A stretch of 7,722 nt of DNA from Caldisericaceae bacterium (GCA_021160885.1 JAGHBR010000089.1:1-7722); one strand, 5' to 3'. Shown: positions 1-7,644, counted from the first letter of the stretch. The notes: generated by a model not told the origin, from the letters alone. Translations and numbers: made by a program.

Positions 1-1
1 A

Positions 2-133
2 AGAGGAATTCCTGTTAAAGCCAATTTGGTGGCTCAGGATGACAGGAAAATTACGTTAAGGTTTCGTGATAAAGAATGGCCGCTTGATTTGAAAAAAGGC
101 AAAAAAATTGAGTGGAAATTTCAATTACAGTAA
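2..133 (+). CDS. 3' end of an unidentified protein gene (partial)
   Basis: The window opens inside a reading frame that stays open for 43 codons and stops at TAA 131-133. The visible residues start RGIPVKANLVAQDD and end IEWKFQLQ. The pattern alternates charged and hydrophobic residues, as in a C-terminal beta-sandwich, and has no transmembrane segment or T9SS sorting tail. The start lies outside the window, so the family cannot be named. A 77-bp gap separates it from the 916-residue protein gene on the same strand, so it may belong to the same operon. It could be an accessory or catalytic glycan-active protein, but that is a guess from the neighbours. The codon pattern looks coding and matches the AT-rich downstream genes. 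Confidence 0.7.
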   Translation, partial: RGIPVKANLVAQDDRKITLRFRDKEWPLDLKKGKKIEWKFQLQ

Positions 134-210
134 TCAATAATAACTCAGCGGTCAATAAATTCTCCAATTTGAATGTGCCCCAGTTCATAATTAATTAAAA
201 TGAGTCAAAT

Positions 211-2961
211 ATGTTAAAATCAGTAGCTTTTTTCTTTTTCTTACTATATAGTTTTACATTTGCTGATTCCATTTCAAATTTTTATGCCTATTACACTAAA
301 ATTGAAACTGGTCAGCCCTGGGAAGCATATTCTCGTACCGGGCCTTATGCCGATTTGGTTGTGCAACTGAAGCACGGAAAATTAATTTTTCATAGATCAT
401 ACAGCTATTTGCCTTATTGGAAAACTAATTCAGGTAAATGGTATTTAGAAGAAATCATCCATCGACATGGTGACGGGCCTCCTGAACGTCCCGATAAAAA
501 TAACATATATTCCTATGTTCGATTGATTAAAAACACTGCTGATTCAATAGTCGTTCACTGGCGTTATTTTCCTGATTTTCAACTGGGAAATCACGCTCAG
601 CCTATTGGAGGAAATGTTGGCTTTGATGGAGTTGTTCATGAATATTTTACTATTTTCCCGGATGGGAAAGCCCGTCGTGTTATTCGTAAAGGAACTAAGA
701 AACTGGATGATTGGAATGACCCCAAAAATCGCACTATCCAGATTCTCCAACTGAAATCAGATGGAATTGAAGAATTGGGTCGAATTGACCCTGTTTTATC
801 GAAGAAACCATTGCCTCCAGTAAGAGGTGCACCGATTCGGACGGTCAATCTGGGCTTTAAGCCGGATGCTTGCTGGCATTTTGATGAGGGCTTGAACACT
901 CGTACCTATGAATTAAAAGATTTTACATTAGAATCGGAATCTGGAAAAGCTTGTCCTGTTGGAGGTCCCAAAACAGTGTGGAAAAAAGGTGTTTCTGGAA
1001 CTGCACTGGCTTTTGATGGCTATCATTCAAAAGTTACTTTTCCTGATTGGCGTTTGAAAAAATTTGATGGCGGCTTTACTATAGAGGCATGGGTGGCTCC
1101 GGGTGCTTATTCTATTTGCGAATGGACTGCGATTGCTCATCAATCTAAATGGGAAGCAGATGTTCGAGAAAATCTTTTTCAGGAAAGAAACTGGGGTAAG
1201 ATGCAACTGGGTGAAAAAATTAAAAAAGGATTTTTTCTTGGCATTGATGAGTTTGGTCATCCCGGATTTTTTGTTGTTGTGGATCAGCAAATTGTAAAAG
1301 TTCAGTCATTTAAAAGCCTGCCATTATATAAATGGTCTCATGTCGCTGCTACTTTCGTTGCAGAAGGTATGGCTTATTTGTATATCAATGGTGAACTGGT
1401 TAATTTTACTAATTTCAGCGGTACTTTTCAGCCAGCAGATTGTGATTTTATGATCGGCAAGAATGATGAGTCCATTGGCTATGTGTCGAAACATGTTGTT
1501 CGGACATATTCTACTTTCCCTTCTCCATTGGGATTTGATGGATTGATTGACGAAGTGAAATTTTATAAAAAACCTTTGAGTCATGATAATGTAAGAATGG
1601 AATATTTGGCAACGAGGCCTGAAAATCAAAATGCAGATATGCAGCCACGAATTCTTCCCGGAGAAGTAGGAAACAGCGAAACTTTTGGCGCTTATTATAG
1701 TAAATTGAAATATCATGATCTTTGGGACAATATGTGGCGTGAACCGGAGCATCCAGATATTGTTGTAAAGTTTGATTTAATACCAACCAGCGTGGTGTTT
1801 TGGCGAGGAACACGAAGCCCCGGTTGGGTTACAGAAAACAACAAATGGGTTTCTGATCAAAGTACAGAATTAACCGATTGGCACTGGGATAATATTAAAG
1901 AAGGATGCCAAAGCTGTTGTGAACACATGTCCGATTATCAGTGTCGCCATTCTCATGTACGCATTATCGAGAATAGTGAAGCCCGTGTTATTGTTCACTG
2001 GCGATATGCCTCTGTGGATGTACTTTATAAACATCCTAATGTTTGCCGTAATAAAGATGATTGGGGAGTTTGGACAGATGAATATATTAATATTTATCCT
2101 GACGGCGTGGGCGTTCGCACCGTGGATAACCATGGTGCTTTAGATTATTATTATGATCCAAATGGAAATAAAATTGGCTTCCATGATACACAATTTTTAT
2201 CAGAAGCAGGAACCCTCCCAGAAGATAATATTCATTTAAAGGCTTTAACGATTATCAGTCATAATGATAAAATCCACCATTTGGATTGGAGTCAGCAGCA
2301 TCCCTCTGGTGTTTATGATGCCCAGATTATCTGGATCAATCTGAAATCAAACTATAAAGTTTTCGAAATTTTTCCCCCAAAGACAAAAATTAATGTTTGG
2401 GCAGGCGAGGAAAAAACTTCATATTCCAAATTTTCTGCCTGGAATCATTATCCTGTAACGCAAGCACCTTGTGACGGTCGCTTTTGTGTGGCAGCAGATC
2501 GTGTAACCCATTCGGCGTTGGGTGCTGCGGATAATCTGGTAGATACGGGGAGTATGTTAATTTATGGTTTTACTAAAAAACCACCTGAATCTCTAATTCC
2601 TTTAGCCCGATCATGGAATTACCCACCAGCGCTTATCAAGTTAAAAGGCGGAACCTCCAAAGGTTATGAGAAAGGTCAAAGAGCTTACATTTTAAAAGCA
2701 AAAGACGATGTAATCTCATTCGTTCTTAATGCTTCGCAAAAGTCTCCTGTTGTTAATCCCTGTTTTGTTATTAAAGGCTGGAACTCCCGGGTTGATGTTT
2801 TGATCAATGGGAGATCATTCAAATCTAATAAAAAAGTACGGCAGGGTCTGGAAAGAGATACCAAAGGGAATTTACAATTGGTGATATGGATGGAATTGAC
2901 ATCAGAAAAACCAATTCATGTCAAACTGAAATTCCCCAAAGGTACGTTAATAAAAAACTGA
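211..2961 (+). CDS. Exported LamG-domain protein with a duplicated flanking domain of unknown function
   Basis: The 916-residue product begins with a signal peptide: a short MLK n-region, a Phe/Leu-rich core, and likely cleavage after Ala18 (TFA|DS). Residues ~24-190 form a domain that recurs at ~492-671. Matching blocks are AYYTK/AYYSK, ADLVV/PDIVV, SYVRLI/SHVRII (101/581), VVHWRY/IVHWRY and FPDG/YPDG. Between the copies, residues ~219-466 form a LamG-like jelly roll: an FDG motif, FTIEAWV, WSHVAATF, AYLYINGEL and a closing FDGLIDEVKFY. LamG folds usually bind carbohydrate or act as non-catalytic modules. The rest, to residue 916, is beta-rich and unrecognised. There is no lipobox or T9SS tail, so a periplasmic location is likely. 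No catalytic residues can be assigned. The start at 211 directly precedes the signal peptide, although no strong Shine-Dalgarno is visible. A fucosidase gene follows after 35 bp, which suggests a role on a fucosylated glycan; this is inference. Alternatives are an uncharacterised polysaccharide-active enzyme or a pure binding protein. Confidence 0.93.
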   Translation: MLKSVAFFFFLLYSFTFADSISNFYAYYTKIETGQPWEAYSRTGPYADLVVQLKHGKLIFHRSYSYLPYWKTNSGKWYLEEIIHRHGDGPPERPDKNNIYSYVRLIKNTADSIVVHWRYFPDFQLGNHAQPIGGNVGFDGVVHEYFTIFPDGKARRVIRKGTKKLDDWNDPKNRTIQILQLKSDGIEELGRIDPVLSKKPLPPVRGAPIRTVNLGFKPDACWHFDEGLNTRTYELKDFTLESESGKACPVGGPKTVWKKGVSGTALAFDGYHSKVTFPDWRLKKFDGGFTIEAWVAPGAYSICEWTAIAHQSKWEADVRENLFQERNWGKMQLGEKIKKGFFLGIDEFGHPGFFVVVDQQIVKVQSFKSLPLYKWSHVAATFVAEGMAYLYINGELVNFTNFSGTFQPADCDFMIGKNDESIGYVSKHVVRTYSTFPSPLGFDGLIDEVKFYKKPLSHDNVRMEYLATRPENQNADMQPRILPGEVGNSETFGAYYSKLKYHDLWDNMWREPEHPDIVVKFDLIPTSVVFWRGTRSPGWVTENNKWVSDQSTELTDWHWDNIKEGCQSCCEHMSDYQCRHSHVRIIENSEARVIVHWRYASVDVLYKHPNVCRNKDDWGVWTDEYINIYPDGVGVRTVDNHGALDYYYDPNGNKIGFHDTQFLSEAGTLPEDNIHLKALTIISHNDKIHHLDWSQQHPSGVYDAQIIWINLKSNYKVFEIFPPKTKINVWAGEEKTSYSKFSAWNHYPVTQAPCDGRFCVAADRVTHSALGAADNLVDTGSMLIYGFTKKPPESLIPLARSWNYPPALIKLKGGTSKGYEKGQRAYILKAKDDVISFVLNASQKSPVVNPCFVIKGWNSRVDVLINGRSFKSNKKVRQGLERDTKGNLQLVIWMELTSEKPIHVKLKFPKGTLIKN
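280..780 (+). repeat. Copy A of a duplicated protein domain (residues ~24-190)
   Basis: This is the N-terminal copy of the domain that flanks the LamG module. It aligns with copy B at a constant offset of 480 residues across the best blocks: S101-Y119 against S581-Y599, and P150-D-G against P630-D-G. The first block (FYAYYTK at 24 against FGAYYSK at 492) sits at offset 468, so copy B carries about 12 extra residues before the HWRY motif. The repeat is visible mainly at protein level. At DNA level only short stretches match, such as gttcactggcg at 553 and 1993. This points to an old duplication. Domain limits are approximate. Confidence 0.8.
1684..2223 (+). repeat. Copy B of the duplicated domain (residues ~492-671), with an added Cys cluster
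   Basis: This is the second copy, placed directly after the LamG module. It keeps AYYSK, PDIVV, VFWRG, the N-x-KW stretch, SHVRIIEN, VIVHWRY and the DEY..IYPDG block. Between the NKW stretch and SHVRII it carries a Cys/His-rich insert (C566, C569, C570, H572, C578, H580) that has no counterpart in copy A, and a further C612 follows HWRY. In an exported protein these could form disulfides or bind a metal. Copy B is better endowed with conserved-looking polar residues and may be the functional copy; that is inference. Confidence 0.8.
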
Positions 2962-2987
2962 TGAGTTATCTATTTATTTCCATAAAT

Positions 2988-2993
2988 GGAGGA
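2988..2993 (+). promoter_or_regulatory. Shine-Dalgarno site of the fucosidase gene
   Basis: The hexamer GGAGGA lies just ahead of ATG 2997, with about 3-4 bases between them. This fixes the start at 2997 rather than at the in-frame upstream ATGs at 2961 and 2886. The 2997 start also places the charged n-region MAFKNNRLFPK and its hydrophobic core right at the N-terminus. Confidence 0.75.
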
Positions 2994-2996
2994 ATA

Positions 2997-4565
2997 ATGG
3001 CATTTAAGAATAACCGATTATTCCCAAAAGTGATAATATTAATTTCAATTTGTGTTATACCACTATTTGCACAAAAAATTTACTATCAACCTTCGTGGAA
3101 TTCGCTTTGGAAACATCATATACCAGAATGGTTTAAAAATGCCAAATTTGGAATTTATACGCATTGGGGTGTTTATTCTGTGCCTGCCAAAGGACCAAAT
3201 GGGAGTTGGTACCCGCATAATATGTATATTCCGGGTACAGAACAATATAATTACCATGTAAAACATTATGGTTCTCCTGCCAAATTTGGTTACAAAGATT
3301 TTATCCCTATGTTTACCGCAGAAAAATTTGATGCTGATGAATGGGCAGAGTTGTTTAAAAAAGCAGGCGCCAAATTTGCCGGGCCGGTAGCTGAACATCA
3401 CGATGGATTTTCTATGTGGGACAGTAAAGTGAATTCTTACAATGCAAAAAAAATGGGGCCAAAGCGTGATGTTGTTGGCGAACTGGAAAAAGCGATCAGA
3501 AAAAGAGGGATGAAGTTTATCACAACTTTTCATCATGCTACACATTGGGCTTACTATCCACATTGGCTTGATAGTCTTGATTGTTCAAAAGAAGAATATT
3601 CAGGACTTTACGGTGAGTTACACGATTTAGACCTGGATCAAAGATATCCTGAATGGTACAAATTAAGCGCAGATGAATTGGCCTTTATTCAACAGCAACC
3701 ATCAAAAAAGTTCAAAGAACTCTGGTTTGCCAAGCTGAAAGAAGTCATCGATAATTATCAGCCCGATTTAATCTGGTTTGATGGCTCTCTTGACCGCATC
3801 GGAGAGCCACCGGTTTTAAAGTTTTTTGCCTATTATTTTAATCAAGCGCAACAATGGGGGCGTGAGGTTGAAGTGTTATTTAAAGGTTGGGATGTTCCGC
3901 CAGGGGTTGCCATCAATGATCTGGAACTTGGCAAAGAGCAAGTGCTGACACGTTATCTCTGGATTACGGATACATCAATTGATGATATGGGAGCCTGGTC
4001 TTATGCTCAGGAAGCGGGTTACAAATCGGTTAATACTCTGGTCGACGAACTGGTGGATATTGTGAGTAAAAATGGACTACTTTTATTAAATGTCGGGCCG
4101 AAAGCGGATGGAACGATTCCTGAGCAAGCTAAGAAGAATCTATTGGGTATTGGGAAATGGTTAGAGGTAAATGGAGAGGCAATTTACGGAACCATGCCCT
4201 GGGTCATTTTTGGCGAAGGCCCACATATGGTAACTGGCGGTGATTTTTTTGAAATGCAAGAAAACAAAAAGCCTGTTCAATATACTGGTCAGGATATTCG
4301 TTTTACCATTAAAGATAATTTATTATATGCCATTTGTCTGGCATGGCCCGGGGAAAAGGTAATCATTCATTCGCTAAAAAGGCTGGAAGAAGAATTATCA
4401 ATTTACTGGACTGAAAAAGATATTAAAAATATTACGATGTTAGGTAGTAAGGAAAAACTAAAATGGTATTTTACAAATGAAGGACTTGTAATTTACACTC
4501 CAAAGCAAAAACCTTGTGAACATGCTTATGTTTTTAAGATCGAACGTAATTTTGAAACTCACTAA
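2997..4565 (+). CDS. Exported alpha-L-fucosidase, glycoside hydrolase family 29
   Basis: The 522-residue product should hydrolyse terminal alpha-L-fucose from glycans with retention of configuration. A signal peptide ends near LFA25|Q. The (beta/alpha)8-like catalytic domain (~35-385) carries family signatures: FGIYTHWGVYSVP with H56, AEHHDGFSMWDS with H134-H135, and DLIWFDG, where D262 matches the GH29 nucleophile. Later come WITDTSI (322-328) and LLLNVGPKADG (N365). The first His and the His pair are known fucose-binding positions in the family. A beta-sandwich fucosidase C-terminal domain fills ~385-522. The acid/base is not conserved across GH29 and cannot be assigned with certainty; E310 and E314 are candidates by position only. 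Length fits a two-domain GH29 enzyme. There is no T9SS tail or lipobox Cys, so a periplasmic location is expected. The gene lies 35 bp after the LamG protein gene and 37 bp before the CotH gene. Linkage specificity cannot be read from the sequence. Confidence 0.96.
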   Translation: MAFKNNRLFPKVIILISICVIPLFAQKIYYQPSWNSLWKHHIPEWFKNAKFGIYTHWGVYSVPAKGPNGSWYPHNMYIPGTEQYNYHVKHYGSPAKFGYKDFIPMFTAEKFDADEWAELFKKAGAKFAGPVAEHHDGFSMWDSKVNSYNAKKMGPKRDVVGELEKAIRKRGMKFITTFHHATHWAYYPHWLDSLDCSKEEYSGLYGELHDLDLDQRYPEWYKLSADELAFIQQQPSKKFKELWFAKLKEVIDNYQPDLIWFDGSLDRIGEPPVLKFFAYYFNQAQQWGREVEVLFKGWDVPPGVAINDLELGKEQVLTRYLWITDTSIDDMGAWSYAQEAGYKSVNTLVDELVDIVSKNGLLLLNVGPKADGTIPEQAKKNLLGIGKWLEVNGEAIYGTMPWVIFGEGPHMVTGGDFFEMQENKKPVQYTGQDIRFTIKDNLLYAICLAWPGEKVIIHSLKRLEEELSIYWTEKDIKNITMLGSKEKLKWYFTNEGLVIYTPKQKPCEHAYVFKIERNFETH

Positions 4566-4602
4566 AGAACATGTTTTTAATTTTATATTATGATGTCAAA
4601 AA

Positions 4603-7578
4603 ATGATAAAAAAAATTATCATATTTTTTCTGTTTATATTTTGTTTTTTGCAATTCTTAAATGCACAATCCATGTACATTAATGAAGTAATGGCTTCAAA
4701 TACTAAGACTATCTCAGATAAAGATGGGGAGTTCCCTGATTGGATAGAAATTTATAATGCGCAAAATTTTTCAGTAAACCTTGAGGGATATAGTTTGTCA
4801 GACGATCCCAACAATTTAAAAAAGTGGAGCTTTGGCAACATTGAAATAGCGCCCGAGAGTTTCCTGCTAATATTTGCTTCTGACAAAAACCGTAATAGCA
4901 GTGCTAATAATTTACACACAAATTTTAAAATAAAATCAGAAGGCGAGTCAATAATATTTTCCAGTCCCAATGGCAAGATACTGGATTCATTGTTTACCGG
5001 ATACCTTCCGGCAGATATTTCTCTTGGAAGAAAACCGGATGGGAGTGATAATTGGCTTTATTTTATTGAAGCCACCCCGGGAGGTTCAAATCTCTCCAGA
5101 GGATACGACAGTTTACCTTTGATTGCTCCTCCGCAGTTTTCTCATCATGGTGGATTTTATGAATCACAATTGCTTTTAACTATCACTCCTAACAACGACA
5201 ATATTCAGATTTTTTACACCATAGATGGCTCAATTCCCGATGAAAATTCATTAAGGTATGATAAACCGATTATCATAAATAAAACAACCGTGATAAGAGC
5301 AGTTTCTGTTCATACATCAGGTTTTAAAAGCAAGGTTATTACACATACATATTTTATTAATGAAGATAGGCCACTGCCTGTAATTTCAATTGCGACAAGC
5401 CCTGAAAATTTTGATCTTTTATATGAGAATTATGATCTCGAAGTACCTGTTCATATTGAGATGTATGAAAAATCAGGTGAATTAGAATTCAGCCATAATG
5501 CTGGCGCTGAAGTATTTGGCGGCGGGTCAACCGAATTTGAGCAAAAGTCGATCGCGATATTTTTTAGAAAAAAGTATGGTAGTGGTTCTTTAAAATACAG
5601 ACTTTTTCCCGATCTTCCGTTTGAAAAATACGAATCATTTGTTCTAAGGAATTCGGGTAATGATTGGTGGTCAACCATGTTTCGCGATGCCTTAATAACA
5701 AATGGTTTGATGACAGGAACAGCGGTCGATTTTCAGGAATATCGTCCTGTGGTTGTTTATGTTAATGGCAAATACTGGGGGATCTATAATTTACGAGAGA
5801 AGGTTAATGAACATTATATTAAAGACCACTACAATATTTCTGAAGACAAACTTGACATGTTAGAATACAAAGAAGAGATTACTCCAAATATCATTCATGG
5901 TGATCTTCAAAATTACAATCAGTTAATAGATTTTTTAAATAATCATGATTTGTCAAATGATGATAACTATCAATATGTAAAGTCGTTAATTGATATTGAT
6001 AATTTTATTGATTATCAAATTGCAGAAATTTATTGTGCTAATATCGACTGGCCTTCAAATAATAATAAATTCTGGCGTTCAAGAGAAAAAAGTGGGCGGT
6101 GGCGTTGGATTCTTTATGATACCGATACTGGCTTTGGATTGTGGGATGAGTGGTGGGCGGATGGAACACCAGGCTGGGAGTTGGATCATATAGCGCACGC
6201 CTTAAGTGAGAGTGAGTCTGCCAATGAAGAAGAAGGATGGCCAAATCCACCCTGGTCTACCTTTATTTTTAGAAAACTACTCGAAAGTGAAAATTTTAAA
6301 AGTGAGTTTATCAATCGTTTTGCTGATTATCTGAATAGTAGATTCAGTTCTGAATATGTAAAAAAAGAAATCAACAATTTTTATCAGGGAATTAAAGAAG
6401 CCCTACCAGAACACTTAGTGCGCTGGGATCGAACTCTTGATGACTATAATTTTGAATTAAATAAATTGAAAAGATTTGTCAGTAAAAGGCCTGATTTTGT
6501 AAGAGAACATTTAAAAGAACATTTTGGAGCTGGCGAAACAGTTACAATTAATCTGGCTATAGAACCACCGGATGGGGGCCTGATTAAATTAAATTCGCTT
6601 CTCATCGAAAAAAATGGCTGGAAGGGAAAGTATTTCTCTGAAATTCCCATTCATCTTTTAGCCATTCCTAAGCCAGGCTTTAAATTTGAAAGATGGTCAT
6701 ATAATTCAGAGCCTAATCAATTCATATCTTTAAATCCAAAGGAGAATCTGTACATTACAGCCTTTTTTAAATCAGATTCCAGCGGGAGTATAGTGATTAA
6801 TGAAATAAATTATAATTCGAGTGAATCTGTAAGTCCGGGAGATTGGTTTGAACTTTACAATAATAGTCCGACAGACATTGATTTAACTGGTTGGAGCGTA
6901 AAGGATAGTTCAGATCAACAGGTTTTTTATTTCCCCCAAAATACAATCATAAAAAAAGATCACTACTTAGTTGTTTGTAAAGATCTTGAAAAATTTAAAA
7001 CTGTATTTCCTTTTGTAGATAATCTTGTTAGTGGATTCGATTTCGGATTAAGTTCAAAAGGAGATGTCATACGTATCTTTAATAAAAATAATGAATTGGT
7101 CGATTCAGTAATGTTTAAAAGTGAACCGCCATGGCCTTTAGAGGCCAATGGCTATGGTGCAACTCTGGAATTAATCAATCCAAATTTGAATAATGAATTG
7201 GCTGAAAACTGGGTTTCTTCGACAAACTTCGGAACACCAGGACAAAGAAATTCGAAATTTGCTTGTTTTAAAAATAGCTCGATAGTCAATTCACCAAATG
7301 AAGATCGAGAAAAGACTTTTAATTTTCCTAATCCTTTTATGCATCATACAAAAATTAAATACTCAATTAATGTACACGCTCATGTTAATATCACAATTTT
7401 TAATATTCTTGGACAAAAAGTAGCAACGCTAATTAATAAGTGGCAGGAGGCAAATAAATACCGGATTGATTGGGACGGACGAAATTACCATGGTATTGAA
7501 CTTCCTGCGGGAATCTATTTTTATGTGATTAAGGTAAATTATGAAGTCTGGGATATTGGGAAAATGATAAAACTATAA
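4603..7578 (+). CDS. T9SS-secreted CotH-family protein with two lamin-tail domains
   Basis: The 991-residue protein has a signal peptide (cleavage near NA21|Q). Domains in order are: lamin-tail domain (~24-163, YINEVMASN, DWIEIYN at 46); chitobiase/HEX C-terminal-like domain (~175-252, IFYTIDGSIPD); CotH kinase domain (~257-642); an InlB-like bacterial repeat (~645-720, FERWSYNSE); a second lamin-tail domain (~727-884, VINEINYN, DWFELYN at 747); and a T9SS/FlgD-like tail (~906-991, FPNPF, NILGQKVATL, LPAGIYFYV). CotH hallmarks are present: LRNSGNDWW (348-356), NGKYWGIYNLREKV (388-401), NIDW with D482 and NNNKFW, and YDTDTGFG with D506 and D508. Characterised CotH proteins are atypical protein kinases of spore coats; catalysis here is inferred from the retained Asp motifs and the substrate is unknown. 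The tail predicts export across the outer membrane. ATG 4603 is chosen because it starts the KK-hydrophobic signal sequence; no Shine-Dalgarno is evident. It follows the fucosidase gene by 37 bp, which suggests co-transcription. Confidence 0.94.
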   Translation: MIKKIIIFFLFIFCFLQFLNAQSMYINEVMASNTKTISDKDGEFPDWIEIYNAQNFSVNLEGYSLSDDPNNLKKWSFGNIEIAPESFLLIFASDKNRNSSANNLHTNFKIKSEGESIIFSSPNGKILDSLFTGYLPADISLGRKPDGSDNWLYFIEATPGGSNLSRGYDSLPLIAPPQFSHHGGFYESQLLLTITPNNDNIQIFYTIDGSIPDENSLRYDKPIIINKTTVIRAVSVHTSGFKSKVITHTYFINEDRPLPVISIATSPENFDLLYENYDLEVPVHIEMYEKSGELEFSHNAGAEVFGGGSTEFEQKSIAIFFRKKYGSGSLKYRLFPDLPFEKYESFVLRNSGNDWWSTMFRDALITNGLMTGTAVDFQEYRPVVVYVNGKYWGIYNLREKVNEHYIKDHYNISEDKLDMLEYKEEITPNIIHGDLQNYNQLIDFLNNHDLSNDDNYQYVKSLIDIDNFIDYQIAEIYCANIDWPSNNNKFWRSREKSGRWRWILYDTDTGFGLWDEWWADGTPGWELDHIAHALSESESANEEEGWPNPPWSTFIFRKLLESENFKSEFINRFADYLNSRFSSEYVKKEINNFYQGIKEALPEHLVRWDRTLDDYNFELNKLKRFVSKRPDFVREHLKEHFGAGETVTINLAIEPPDGGLIKLNSLLIEKNGWKGKYFSEIPIHLLAIPKPGFKFERWSYNSEPNQFISLNPKENLYITAFFKSDSSGSIVINEINYNSSESVSPGDWFELYNNSPTDIDLTGWSVKDSSDQQVFYFPQNTIIKKDHYLVVCKDLEKFKTVFPFVDNLVSGFDFGLSSKGDVIRIFNKNNELVDSVMFKSEPPWPLEANGYGATLELINPNLNNELAENWVSSTNFGTPGQRNSKFACFKNSSIVNSPNEDREKTFNFPNPFMHHTKIKYSINVHAHVNITIFNILGQKVATLINKWQEANKYRIDWDGRNYHGIELPAGIYFYVIKVNYEVWDIGKMIKL

Positions 7579-7591
7579 CGTTATGTATGTG

Positions 7592-7608
7592 AGCAATGCT
7601 TGCTTTTT
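7592..7608 (+). terminator. Weak hairpin with T-run after the CotH gene
   Basis: AGCAA (7592-7596) can pair with TTGCT (7600-7604) across a 3-base loop, followed by TTTT. The 5-bp stem is AT-rich and short, so termination would be weak at best. A competing pairing exists: CAATGC (7594-7599) with GCATTG (7615-7620), extended by wobble pairs. The next gene starts only 66 bp after the stop, so read-through is quite possible. Confidence 0.25.
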
Positions 7609-7632
7609 AAAGTTGCATTGTTTAAAAATAGT

Positions 7633-7639
7633 GAGGAAG
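7633..7639 (+). promoter_or_regulatory. Shine-Dalgarno site of the downstream gene
   Basis: GAGGAAG ends 5 bases before ATG 7645, a usual distance. This site supports calling the short open frame at the window edge a real gene start. Confidence 0.6.
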
Positions 7640-7644
7640 TAATA

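Noticed and set aside
134..210. Possible promoter before the LamG gene (TTGAAT at 169-174, CATAAT at 186-191)
   Set aside because: The spacing between these boxes is only 11 bases, far from the usual 17, and AT-rich DNA gives such matches often. No Bacteroidota-type promoter was convincing either.
1324..1813. Overlapping minus-strand open frames opposite the LamG domain
   Set aside because: Both are antisense to a continuous well-supported coding sequence, overlap each other in different frames and show no domain or ribosome binding site.
553..2003. DNA direct repeat gttcactggcg (553-563 and 1993-2003) as a mobile or recombination repeat
   Set aside because: It falls on the same conserved VHWR codons of the duplicated protein domain, so coding conservation explains it. 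There are no flanking insertion sequence features.
2886..2996. Upstream extension of the fucosidase frame inside the end of the LamG gene
   Set aside because: The frame is open by chance within the preceding gene. The added residues put a polar stretch before the signal peptide, while ATG 2997 has a strong Shine-Dalgarno and a proper signal peptide start.
3063..3563. Minus-strand open frame of 166 codons opposite the fucosidase gene
   Set aside because: It lies wholly opposite the catalytic core of a clear GH29 gene. Its translation is rich in Cys, Met, Phe and Ile with no recognisable domain, as expected for an antisense shadow.
4566..4602. Possible terminator or promoter between the fucosidase and CotH genes
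   Set aside because: The 37-bp gap is AT-rich but holds no stem-loop or spaced promoter boxes. Its length fits genes of one operon.
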